NCBI GenBank assembly: GCA_019247245.1
Contig: JAFAPF010000122.1
Location: 1 to 7,899 of the forward strand
DNA: 7,899 nucleotides
DNA from: Rubrobacter sp.
GTDB lineage: Bacteria > Actinomycetota > Rubrobacteria > Rubrobacterales > Rubrobacteraceae
Direction of reading: 5' to 3'
The notes beneath the pieces are model-generated. The model was not told the DNA's origin. It was given only the letters and a program-made list of their open reading frames with translations, and ran no database searches. Shown here in pieces: positions 1 to 5,363 of this stretch (position 1 is its first letter; every line of letters starts with the position of its first letter). A program made the translations under genes and the position numbers.

Positions 1-23
1 TCTTCTAAGAAGAAGCTAGGGCA

Positions 24-60
24 AAGAGGGTTGGGGCTTTCTACCCTGACCCTCTTTTTT
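24..60 (+). terminator. Intrinsic terminator of an upstream gene
   Basis: An 8-base perfect stem (24-31 with 49-56) is extended by a GGG/CCC pairing (33-35 with 44-46) and followed by a run of T (55-60). This is the classic rho-independent layout on the + strand. The gene it ends lies outside the window. It separates that gene from the F420 block downstream. Confidence 0.8.
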
Positions 61-72
61 ATACTTATTAGG

Positions 73-280
73 CTCTTGGGTTTCCGGGAGAATGTTCCAC
101 CGAGCAGTAAAAAGGCTGGGCCACCTTGTGGTAGAAGCGAAAGCTCAACCCAGATGCCCGAGTATACACCTATTAATCTGCCTTGTCCTATATACCCTGC
201 TCTAAAGCCTCGAGCTTGGAGGTGAGAAGCCGGTTTACCTAGGCGTAGCGTTGGGGATAACAAGCCTGGCTGGGCTTCTA
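73..280 (+). other. Gene-free stretch with several possible RNA hairpins upstream of cofD
   Basis: No credible coding region is seen here. Several hairpins can be drawn by eye. One is a 7-bp stem with a GTTT loop (73-79/84-90, two G-U pairs). A small three-way arrangement is closed by 116-120/149-153 and encloses 121-124/128-131 and a GAAA-capped stem 136-138/143-145. A 4-bp stem pairs 208-211 with 219-222. A longer compound stem has 225-231 pairing with 273-279 and 238-244 pairing with 264-269 around a bulged T. The last ends about 110 bases before the cofD start, so this could be a structured 5' leader of the F420 operon or a small RNA. I cannot match it to a known riboswitch family, and I see no confident promoter in it. 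GC-rich DNA forms such hairpins by chance, so the call is weak. Confidence 0.25.
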
Positions 281-378
281 GGTGATCGTAGGAGGGGGCC
301 GACCCGGTGGAATCGATAAGTTTCGCCGGTATGTCCTCACCCTAAAGATAGCAGCTGGATCCACCGATGGATGTACCC

Positions 379-383
379 AAGGA
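379..383 (+). promoter_or_regulatory. Ribosome binding site deciding the cofD start
   Basis: AAGGA sits 6 bases before a TTG codon at 390. The reading frame is open further upstream to a GTG at 282, but that GTG has no Shine-Dalgarno and the extra 36 residues do not look like family sequence. Conserved CofD sequence begins immediately after the TTG. This site therefore favours the TTG as the true start. Confidence 0.7.
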
Positions 384-389
384 CACTCG

Positions 390-1331
390 TTGAAGGTCGC
401 CGCCTTCGCTGGCGGGGTCGGCGGTGCGAAGCTTGCGGGGGGTCTACAGGCCACCCTGGCGCCGACGGACCTCTGCGTCGTCGTCAACACAGCCGACGAC
501 TTCGACATCTGGGGCCTGCGCGTGTGCCCGGACCTCGATACTGTAATGTACGCACTAGCTGCCCTCGCCAACCCCGAGACCGGTTGGGGTATCAAGGATG
601 ACTCGTTCGGTGCTCTCGGTATGATCTCTACCTATGGCGAGGAGGACTGGTTCAGGCTTGGCGATAAGGACCTAGCAACCCACATCTTGCGCACGCATAG
701 GCTGCGTGCCGGGATGCGCCTCACGGAGGTCACCGCTGGCCTCGCTGACGGGCTCGGGGTACGGACGACGCTGTTGCCCATGTGTGATGAACGCGTCTCG
801 ACCATGCTGAAGACGCGCGCGGGCCTGCTTGACTTTCAGGAGTACTTCGCGCGTCGGGGACAAAAGGACGAGGTTTTGGGTGTGGAGCTGTGTGGTATAG
901 ACAACGCTCGTATTCCGGCGGAGGTTTCGAAGGCGATCGCCGGGGCGGAGGCGATAATCTTCTGCCCCTCGAACCCGGTGGTGAGCCTCGGTCCGATCCT
1001 CGCCGTGCCAGGAATGCACGAGCTTCTGGCGGGCTCCTCCGCGCCTAAGATCGCGGTGAGCCCCATCGTTGGAGGCAGGGCACTCAAGGGCCCGGCAGAC
1101 AAGATGCTCCGCTCTCTGGGACATGAGGTCTCAGCTACGGGCGTCGCCCGGATGTACTCTGGATTGGTCAATGGTTTCGTGGTTGACCAAGTTGATAGGG
1201 AGGAACAGGTTTCGATCTCGGCGCTCGGAATGCACGTTCTCGTGACGGACGCGGTGATGCGCAACGAGACCGACCGAGAGCGCCTGGCACGGGAGGTTTT
1301 ACGCTTCTGCTCGGGGTTAGAAACTAGATGA
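390..1331 (+). CDS. cofD: CofD/FbiA, 2-phospho-L-lactate (or PEP) transferase of F420 biosynthesis
   Basis: CofD/FbiA moves a phospholactyl or phosphoenolpyruvyl group from its GDP-activated form onto the deazaflavin Fo, giving F420-0 or dehydro-F420-0, in the cytoplasm. The 313-residue product from the TTG start matches the family's usual length (about 310-330). It begins with a short lead-in to the glycine-rich AGGVGGAKLA (residues 7-16), followed by NTADDFDIWGL (34-44), then GDKDLATHIL near residue 91 and SPIVGGRALKGPADK in the last third. All are hallmarks of this fold. A longer form starting at GTG 282 is possible but lacks a ribosome binding site. The stop overlaps the next gene's ATG in an ATGA junction, so the two are co-translated. 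Actinobacterial homologues are known to use phosphoenolpyruvate; which donor applies here cannot be read from sequence. Confidence 0.93.
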   Translation: MKVAAFAGGVGGAKLAGGLQATLAPTDLCVVVNTADDFDIWGLRVCPDLDTVMYALAALANPETGWGIKDDSFGALGMISTYGEEDWFRLGDKDLATHILRTHRLRAGMRLTEVTAGLADGLGVRTTLLPMCDERVSTMLKTRAGLLDFQEYFARRGQKDEVLGVELCGIDNARIPAEVSKAIAGAEAIIFCPSNPVVSLGPILAVPGMHELLAGSSAPKIAVSPIVGGRALKGPADKMLRSLGHEVSATGVARMYSGLVNGFVVDQVDREEQVSISALGMHVLVTDAVMRNETDRERLAREVLRFCSGLETR

Positions 1332-2701
1332 CGCTTTTCGCGGTGGTACCGGTGAAGGACCTTACGGGGACCAAGAGTCGGCTCAAGCCGGTCCTGAACC
1401 CGTTCGGTAGGGCTGGGCTGACGATATACATGATGAAGAACGTCCTCGCTGCGCTGCGAGAGGCCGGGGTAGAGCACGCCTGTGTGGTGAGCCCGGACTC
1501 AACGGTATTGCAGATGGCCGAGGAAGCAGGCGCTGCTACCCTATTGCAAGAGAGCCGCGGCCTGAACCCGGCGCTTGAGGAGGCCCGGGAGTGGGCGACC
1601 GCCGAGGGCGCGTCGGCTCTGCTGGTCTTTCCAGCCGATCTACCGCTCTTGTGCGCGCCAGACGTTGAGGCGGTGCTGGAGGCAGCAGATGAGGACGAGG
1701 GGCCGCTCGTGGTGATCTCGCCGGATGCTGCGGGCACCGGCACGAACGCGCTCTTGTTGCGTCCTCCGGACGCCTTGCCGTTCTTGTTCGGGTCGAACAG
1801 CTTCGAGAGCCACCTGGACGGGGCTCGAGAGCGAGGGATACAAGTTCAGGTGTGCGAGCGCACTCGCCTAGCCTTTGACATCGACACCGCCGAGGATCTG
1901 GCGGCGTTCGGCGAGCGTCACGCAGACGCACGTATGAGAGAGCGCGGGCAGCCCTCGGAAGGGCTACAAGTGCTGCCCGTGGACGGGATCCCTGAGGTAC
2001 GACCGGGCGACGATTTGGCCGACCATATCATCCGCACTACAGACGACGATTTGCTCAGGACAGGTGACGTCGTGGTAGTGACGCATAAGATCGTGAGCAA
2101 GGCTGAGGGGCGCCTCGTAGACCTCGACACCGTCGAGCCGTCCTCTCTTGCCAAAGACTTCGCCGATCGATACGACAAAGATCCGCGCCACATCGAGGTC
2201 GTCCTCCGCGAGAGCCGCCGTATCGTGCGGATGGATCGCGGCATCATCATCTCCGAGACACGCCATGGCTTCGTCTGCGCTAACGCCGGCGTCGACACCT
2301 CGAACGTTCCCGGCAGCGATACGGTCTGCCTCCTCCCCGTAGACCCAGACGCCTCCGCGCGGAGGCTCCGCGACGCCCTGGTTTCTAAGACGGAAGCAGA
2401 CCTTGCGGTCATCGTCTCCGACTCGTTCGGGCGGCCGTGGCGACAGGGCATCACCAACGTTGCCATAGGGGTAGCTGGCATGCACCCGTTAGCCGACTAT
2501 CGTGGTGAGAAGGATCTCCACGGCCAGCTCCTCGCTACGAGCATTCTAGCGATAGCTGACGAGTTGGCTTCGGCCGCCGAACTCGTTATGGGCAAAACGG
2601 CCAACGTTCCGGTCGCCGTGGTGCGTAACTACCCATATAGAAGCTGTCCCGGGAACGCTCAACACCTGCTCATGGAGCCCGAAAGAGATCTCTTCCGGTA
2701 G
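1328..2701 (+). CDS. cofC-cofE: CofC-CofE fusion: guanylyltransferase plus F420-0:gamma-glutamyl ligase
   Basis: This is a 457-residue protein with two F420 enzymes in one chain. Residues 1 to about 200 are CofC/FbiD, which activates 2-phospholactate or PEP with GTP. Visible motifs are VPVKDLTGTKSRL (7-19), FPADLPLL (101-108), GTGTNALLL (136-144) and FDIDTAEDL (183-191). After a short linker, residues from about 212 to 457 are CofE, which adds gamma-linked glutamates to F420-0. Motifs are THKIVSKAEGR (252-262), the ISETRHGFVCANAGVDTSN segment (308-326) and SDSFGRPWRQG (364-374). CofD, made from the gene upstream with a 4-base overlap, acts between these two steps, so the pair covers activation, transfer and tail addition. 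The C-terminal FMN reductase domain that follows CofE in mycobacterial FbiB is absent: the chain ends with the CofE domain. The Fo synthase genes (fbiC or cofG/cofH) are not in the window. Confidence 0.93.
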   Translation: MTLFAVVPVKDLTGTKSRLKPVLNPFGRAGLTIYMMKNVLAALREAGVEHACVVSPDSTVLQMAEEAGAATLLQESRGLNPALEEAREWATAEGASALLVFPADLPLLCAPDVEAVLEAADEDEGPLVVISPDAAGTGTNALLLRPPDALPFLFGSNSFESHLDGARERGIQVQVCERTRLAFDIDTAEDLAAFGERHADARMRERGQPSEGLQVLPVDGIPEVRPGDDLADHIIRTTDDDLLRTGDVVVVTHKIVSKAEGRLVDLDTVEPSSLAKDFADRYDKDPRHIEVVLRESRRIVRMDRGIIISETRHGFVCANAGVDTSNVPGSDTVCLLPVDPDASARRLRDALVSKTEADLAVIVSDSFGRPWRQGITNVAIGVAGMHPLADYRGEKDLHGQLLATSILAIADELASAAELVMGKTANVPVAVVRNYPYRSCPGNAQHLLMEPERDLFR

Positions 2702-2740
2702 CTAAGCCCGCGCTGAGCCCTCGATTTTTGAGAAATATTT

Positions 2741-2771
2741 GCTAAATCCGACAAAAAATGTCGTATTTAGC
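2741..2771. promoter_or_regulatory. Inverted repeat, likely operator of the sulfur operon
   Basis: Two 13-base arms (2741-2753 and 2759-2771) are complementary at 12 of 13 positions around an AAAAA spacer. The repeat ends one base before the -35 hexamer and is centred about 52 bases before the predicted transcription start. No T tract follows it, so it does not look like a terminator of the F420 block. The position fits a dimeric transcription factor. The AT-rich, CCGACA/TGTCG core resembles sites of Rrf2-family sulfur regulators such as CymR, but the family is a guess. Confidence 0.6.
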
Positions 2772-2772
2772 G

Positions 2773-2801
2773 TTGACTGATGCGGGCCCGTTGCTTAGTA
2801 T
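2773..2801 (+). promoter_or_regulatory. Sigma70-like promoter of the sulfate assimilation operon
   Basis: A TTGACT -35 box (2773-2778, 5 of 6 to consensus) and a TAGTAT -10 box (2796-2801, 4 of 6) are separated by exactly 17 bases. AT-rich sequence upstream (about 2722-2770) could act as an UP element. Transcription should start at about 2806-2810, which coincides with the ATG of the leader reading frame. The transcript may therefore be leaderless. Confidence 0.7.
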
Positions 2802-2809
2802 CTAAGGCC

Positions 2810-2896
2810 ATGGAGTCGGGAACCGCACGAGGATACGCGGCAGGGCTCGATCGCCGGGGTCTCTGCACGGGCGTGCGATGTAGCGTCTGTAGCTGA
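2810..2896 (+). CDS. Cys-containing leader peptide of the sulfur operon
   Basis: A 28-codon frame starts with ATG at the predicted transcription start and ends at TGA (2894-2896), 57 bases before cysH. Its C-terminal end reads LCTGVRCSVCS, giving Cys at 19, 24 and 27, while the first 18 residues have none. Cys is normally about one residue in a hundred in bacterial proteins, so three within nine codons just ahead of a cysteine biosynthesis operon is notable. Short Cys-rich leader frames, often leaderless, are known ahead of sulfur genes in mycobacteria and other actinobacteria, where ribosome stalling on Cys codons reports low cysteine. By analogy I infer that this peptide has no function of its own and that its translation controls cysH. 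No Shine-Dalgarno would lie within the mRNA. It could still be a chance frame; translation has not been shown. Confidence 0.6.
   Translation: MESGTARGYAAGLDRRGLCTGVRCSVCS
2825..2876 (+). promoter_or_regulatory. Mutually exclusive hairpins within the leader frame
   Basis: The segment 2872-2876 (CGTGC) can pair with 2825-2829 (GCACG) in a long-range stem, or its 2873-2876 part can pair with 2865-2868 (GCAC) to close a 4-base loop over the first Cys codon. Both cannot form together. A further short stem joins 2838-2841 to 2853-2856. This choice of folds inside a leader reading frame is what an attenuator needs, but the stems are short and could be accidental. Confidence 0.3.
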
Positions 2897-2898
2897 AC

Positions 2899-2949
2899 CT
2901 CACCCCTTTTTCGAGCAACCTAAAGTCTTATCTCTTTTTTAGGGAGGAG
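2899..2949 (+). promoter_or_regulatory. Possible anti-Shine-Dalgarno pairing controlling cysH
   Basis: The cysH Shine-Dalgarno region AGGGAGGAG (2941-2949) can pair with CTCACCCCT (2899-2907) directly after the leader stop: four pairs (2904-2907 with 2941-2944), a 2x2 internal loop, and three pairs (2899-2901 with 2947-2949). A ribosome paused on the last Cys codons would reach into 2899-2902 and could disrupt it. Pyrimidine runs at 2907-2911 and 2935-2940 flank the loop. I see no convincing intrinsic terminator here, so control at translation is more likely. The stem is short and the model is inferred. Confidence 0.35.
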
Positions 2950-2953
2950 CGTA

Positions 2954-3736
2954 ATGCCTGAAGCTATGCGTTCTGAGCAACGTTTGAATAGATCACATAC
3001 ACTTCCCAGCTCTAAAGAGCTTGCGTGGGAAGCGAAGCGTCTCGAGAGTGCTCAACCAGAGGAAATCCTGAAATGGGGGCTCGCCGTGTACGGAGAGAGG
3101 TTGACGCTCTCGGTCTCCTTCGGCGGGGCTGAGGGGATGGTACTCCTCGACATGCTAGACCGTATTATTAGTGATGCGGGTGCTCCCGATATACGGGTCT
3201 TCACGCTAGATACAGGTTTTCTCTTTGAAGAGACGGTACGTTACCGGGAGGAAGTCATGCAGCGGTACGACCTGCAGCTGGAGGTAATACGCCCGTGGTT
3301 GACGGTGGCCGAGCAGGTTGCGTTATACGGTGATCAGCTCTACAGCTGCAAGCCGAACATCTGCTGCCAGATTCGGAAGGTCGAGCCGCAGGAGCGGGCC
3401 TTGAGGGGCTACGATGCGTGGGTGACCGGCATCCGGCGGGACCAGACGCCGCAGCGGACGGACACTCCCGTAGTGAGGTGGGAGGAGCGTTTCGGGGTGG
3501 CCAAGATCGCCCCGCTCGCTGCCTGGGATACCGCGAGGGTCGAGGAGTACGTGAGGGAGCGCGATATCCCCCTGAATCCCCTCTTGAGCAAGGGTTACCG
3601 CAGCATTGGGTGCGAGCCGTGCACGCGGCCGGTGGCCCCGGAAGAAGATCCCCGGGCCGGGCGTTGGTCGGGTACGGGGAAGACCGAGTGTGGCCTTCAC
3701 TGGGTAGGAGGGCAGCCGGTACGTGCAGTTTCTTAG
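2954..3736 (+). CDS. cysH: Assimilatory APS reductase (thioredoxin-dependent)
   Basis: This enzyme reduces adenosine 5'-phosphosulfate to sulfite and AMP in the cytoplasm, using thioredoxin. The 260-residue product has the family's nucleotide-binding loop SVSFGGAEGMVLL (53-65), the FTLDTGFLFEET stretch (83-94) and TGIRRDQTPQR (158-168). It carries both cysteine pairs that bind a [4Fe-4S] cluster: CC at 137-138 and C-x2-C at 220/223. The cluster pairs mark APS reductases; PAPS-using enzymes of the E. coli type lack them. The catalytic cysteine is C246 in ECGLH near the C-terminus. A strong Shine-Dalgarno (GGGAGGAG, 2942-2949) precedes the ATG by 4 bases. It is the first structural gene after the promoter and leader. 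Its end overlaps the next gene by 14 bases. The Sat enzyme encoded downstream supplies its substrate, with no APS kinase visible. Confidence 0.95.
   Translation: MPEAMRSEQRLNRSHTLPSSKELAWEAKRLESAQPEEILKWGLAVYGERLTLSVSFGGAEGMVLLDMLDRIISDAGAPDIRVFTLDTGFLFEETVRYREEVMQRYDLQLEVIRPWLTVAEQVALYGDQLYSCKPNICCQIRKVEPQERALRGYDAWVTGIRRDQTPQRTDTPVVRWEERFGVAKIAPLAAWDTARVEEYVRERDIPLNPLLSKGYRSIGCEPCTRPVAPEEDPRAGRWSGTGKTECGLHWVGGQPVRAVS
3706..3712 (+). promoter_or_regulatory. Ribosome binding site supporting a GTG start for the sulfite reductase
   Basis: AGGAGGG inside the end of cysH lies 10 bases before the GTG at 3723. The spacing is a little long, but no better start is seen nearby, and family-like sequence begins within about 20 residues of this start. 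Confidence 0.55.
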
Positions 3737-5363
3737 GGAGAGCCAGAGGCTTAACAAGGTAGAGAAGATAAAGCTCAAGCGTCACCCTTTAGAGGTGCGC
3801 CACGCGGTCATAGAGACGTACTCCAAGCGGGGCATACAAGCTATAGACGAGGTGCCGGGTGAGTACGAGCGCCTCAAGTGGGTTGGCATCTACCCGCAAA
3901 ACCAGGGTGGGAATGCCTTCATGCTCCGGATAAAGGTTCCCGGGGGTCTGCTTACACCTGAGCAAGCGCAGGTCATAGGACAGGTGGCCCTCGATTTCGC
4001 TAACGGGCCGATCCCTAACCCACACTTCGGGAACAACTTCCTGGATATTACGACACGCCAGGATATCCAGATGCATTGGATCCGGATGGAGAACGTGCCG
4101 GAGATCTGGTGCAGGCTCGAAGAGGTCGGCATGACCACCGTCCAAGCTTGCGGCGACTCGGCTCGTAACGTCCTCTGCTGTCCGGTCTCGGGGATAGACT
4201 ATAAGGAGGTCCTCGACGCCTACCCTGTGGCGCGGGCCATCTCAGGCTACTTTACCGGCAACCGCGAGTATGCCAACTTACCCCGTAAGTTCAAGATGAG
4301 CGTTACGGGATGCGTCGAGGACTGCGCCCAGGCCGAGATCAACGACATCGGTATGCTCCCGGCACGCCTGGAAGATGGCACCGTCGGCTTCAACGTACGC
4401 GTGGGGGGTGGACTCTCCGATGGGCCGAGGCTGGCTTCGGACATAGACGTCTTCGTCACACCGGAGCAGGCGGTAGAGATCACGCGGGGCATCGCTCAGG
4501 TCTACGGGGAGCTTGGGGATCGTGAGAACCGCTGGACGTGCCGGATGCGCTACCTTGTGCAGGAGCTAGGGCCAGAAGGCTTCCGGGAGGAACTCGAAAA
4601 GCGTGCTGCCTTCGAGCTTATGCCCGCGGGCGAGGACCTCACGAAGCACTACCGGGGCGACCACATAGGTGTTCATCTTCAGAAGGAGAACGGCCTCTAC
4701 TACATCGGCCTCAATGTCACCGTCGGCCGGATGAGCGGCGAGGACTTCGCCGAGGCGGGACGCCTCGCCGGGAAGTATGGTGGGGAGATTCGTCTCGCCA
4801 CCGACCAGAACCTCATTATCACCGACGTTTCGGAAGAGCGGCTAGATGAGCTCCTCGCGGAGCCGTTGCTCAAGCGGTACTCGCCGAACCCTAAAGCTTT
4901 CGAGCGTGGGGTGGTGGCGTGCACGGGGAATGAGTTCTGCCGCTTCGCAATCGTGGAGACTAAGATACGGGCCGTCGAGTGGGCGCGGGAGATGGACAGG
5001 AGGATTGGAGATGTCGGTCAAGAGGCCATAAGGATGCACTTCTCGGGTTGTTCGGCTTCATGCGCCCAGCCCCAGATCGGGGACATTGGCTTTAGGGGCG
5101 AGACCGCCAAGACCAGGGACGCTATCGTCGAGGGTGTGGATATCGGCTTGGGAGGCTCTTTGGGACACGATGCAGCGTTTATAGACTGGATCGAGGGCGC
5201 TAAGCCCGCCGACGACGTGCCGGATGTCTTGGTGGCGGTAATGAAGAGGTTCAAGGACGAGCGTCGCGGGAGCGAGCGGTTTCACGAGTGGGTGCGTCGC
5301 AAGCCCAACGAAGAGCTTCGGGAGACGCTACGTAACTGCGGCAGGAATAGGGAGCGCGGCTAG
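3723..5363 (+). CDS. sir: Siroheme/[4Fe-4S] sulfite reductase, ferredoxin type (NirA/SirA family)
   Basis: This 546-residue member of the nitrite/sulfite reductase family catalyses the six-electron reduction of sulfite to sulfide (or nitrite to ammonia). The chain shows the expected internal duplication: two ferredoxin-like half domains (near residues 59-120 and 313-380) alternate with two siroheme/Fe-S domains. The cluster and siroheme ligands are present: C400-x5-C406 and C443-x3-C447, with the last Cys expected to bridge cluster and heme iron. TTRQDIQ (110-116) carries a conserved substrate-site arginine. Length and layout match monomeric ferredoxin-dependent enzymes, not dissimilatory DsrAB. 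The family name leaves nitrite possible. Sulfite is chosen because cysH lies upstream, and sat is in the same operon. It overlaps cysH by 14 bases and the following F420-type gene by one base, which suggests tightly linked synthesis with that gene. No dedicated ferredoxin or NADPH flavoprotein subunit is visible in the window. Confidence 0.9.
   Translation: MQFLRESQRLNKVEKIKLKRHPLEVRHAVIETYSKRGIQAIDEVPGEYERLKWVGIYPQNQGGNAFMLRIKVPGGLLTPEQAQVIGQVALDFANGPIPNPHFGNNFLDITTRQDIQMHWIRMENVPEIWCRLEEVGMTTVQACGDSARNVLCCPVSGIDYKEVLDAYPVARAISGYFTGNREYANLPRKFKMSVTGCVEDCAQAEINDIGMLPARLEDGTVGFNVRVGGGLSDGPRLASDIDVFVTPEQAVEITRGIAQVYGELGDRENRWTCRMRYLVQELGPEGFREELEKRAAFELMPAGEDLTKHYRGDHIGVHLQKENGLYYIGLNVTVGRMSGEDFAEAGRLAGKYGGEIRLATDQNLIITDVSEERLDELLAEPLLKRYSPNPKAFERGVVACTGNEFCRFAIVETKIRAVEWAREMDRRIGDVGQEAIRMHFSGCSASCAQPQIGDIGFRGETAKTRDAIVEGVDIGLGGSLGHDAAFIDWIEGAKPADDVPDVLVAVMKRFKDERRGSERFHEWVRRKPNEELRETLRNCGRNRERG

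Noticed and set aside
31..225. A 64-codon frame on the + strand
   Set aside because: It starts inside the terminator hairpin, has no ribosome binding site, and its product shows no recognisable family or coding character.
253..263. GGGGATAACA, resembling a conserved 23S rRNA segment
   Set aside because: Only about ten bases match and flanking sequence does not resemble rRNA, so it is taken as chance.
836..1477. Long minus-strand frame across cofD and cofC
   Set aside because: It lies opposite two clearly recognised genes and its product is a low-complexity, Ser/Arg/Pro-rich shadow of them.
1918..2485. Two overlapping minus-strand frames opposite cofE
   Set aside because: The + strand carries conserved CofE motifs throughout; these frames show no family features and follow from GC-rich codon structure.
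2741..2771. Inverted repeat as a terminator for the F420 block
   Set aside because: The stem is followed by GTTGACTG with no T tract, and it abuts a promoter, so an operator is the better reading.
2802..2953. SAM or other known riboswitch ahead of cysH
   Set aside because: I could not find the conserved core of SAM-type riboswitches here; the Cys-containing reading frame explains the interval better.
3255..3785. Minus-strand frames opposite cysH
   Set aside because: They lie opposite well-conserved APS reductase sequence and have biased, family-less composition.
3723..5363. Dissimilatory (DsrAB) sulfite reductase
   Set aside because: The single chain with duplicated halves and the C-x5-C / C-x3-C pattern matches assimilatory ferredoxin-type enzymes, and the neighbours are assimilatory.
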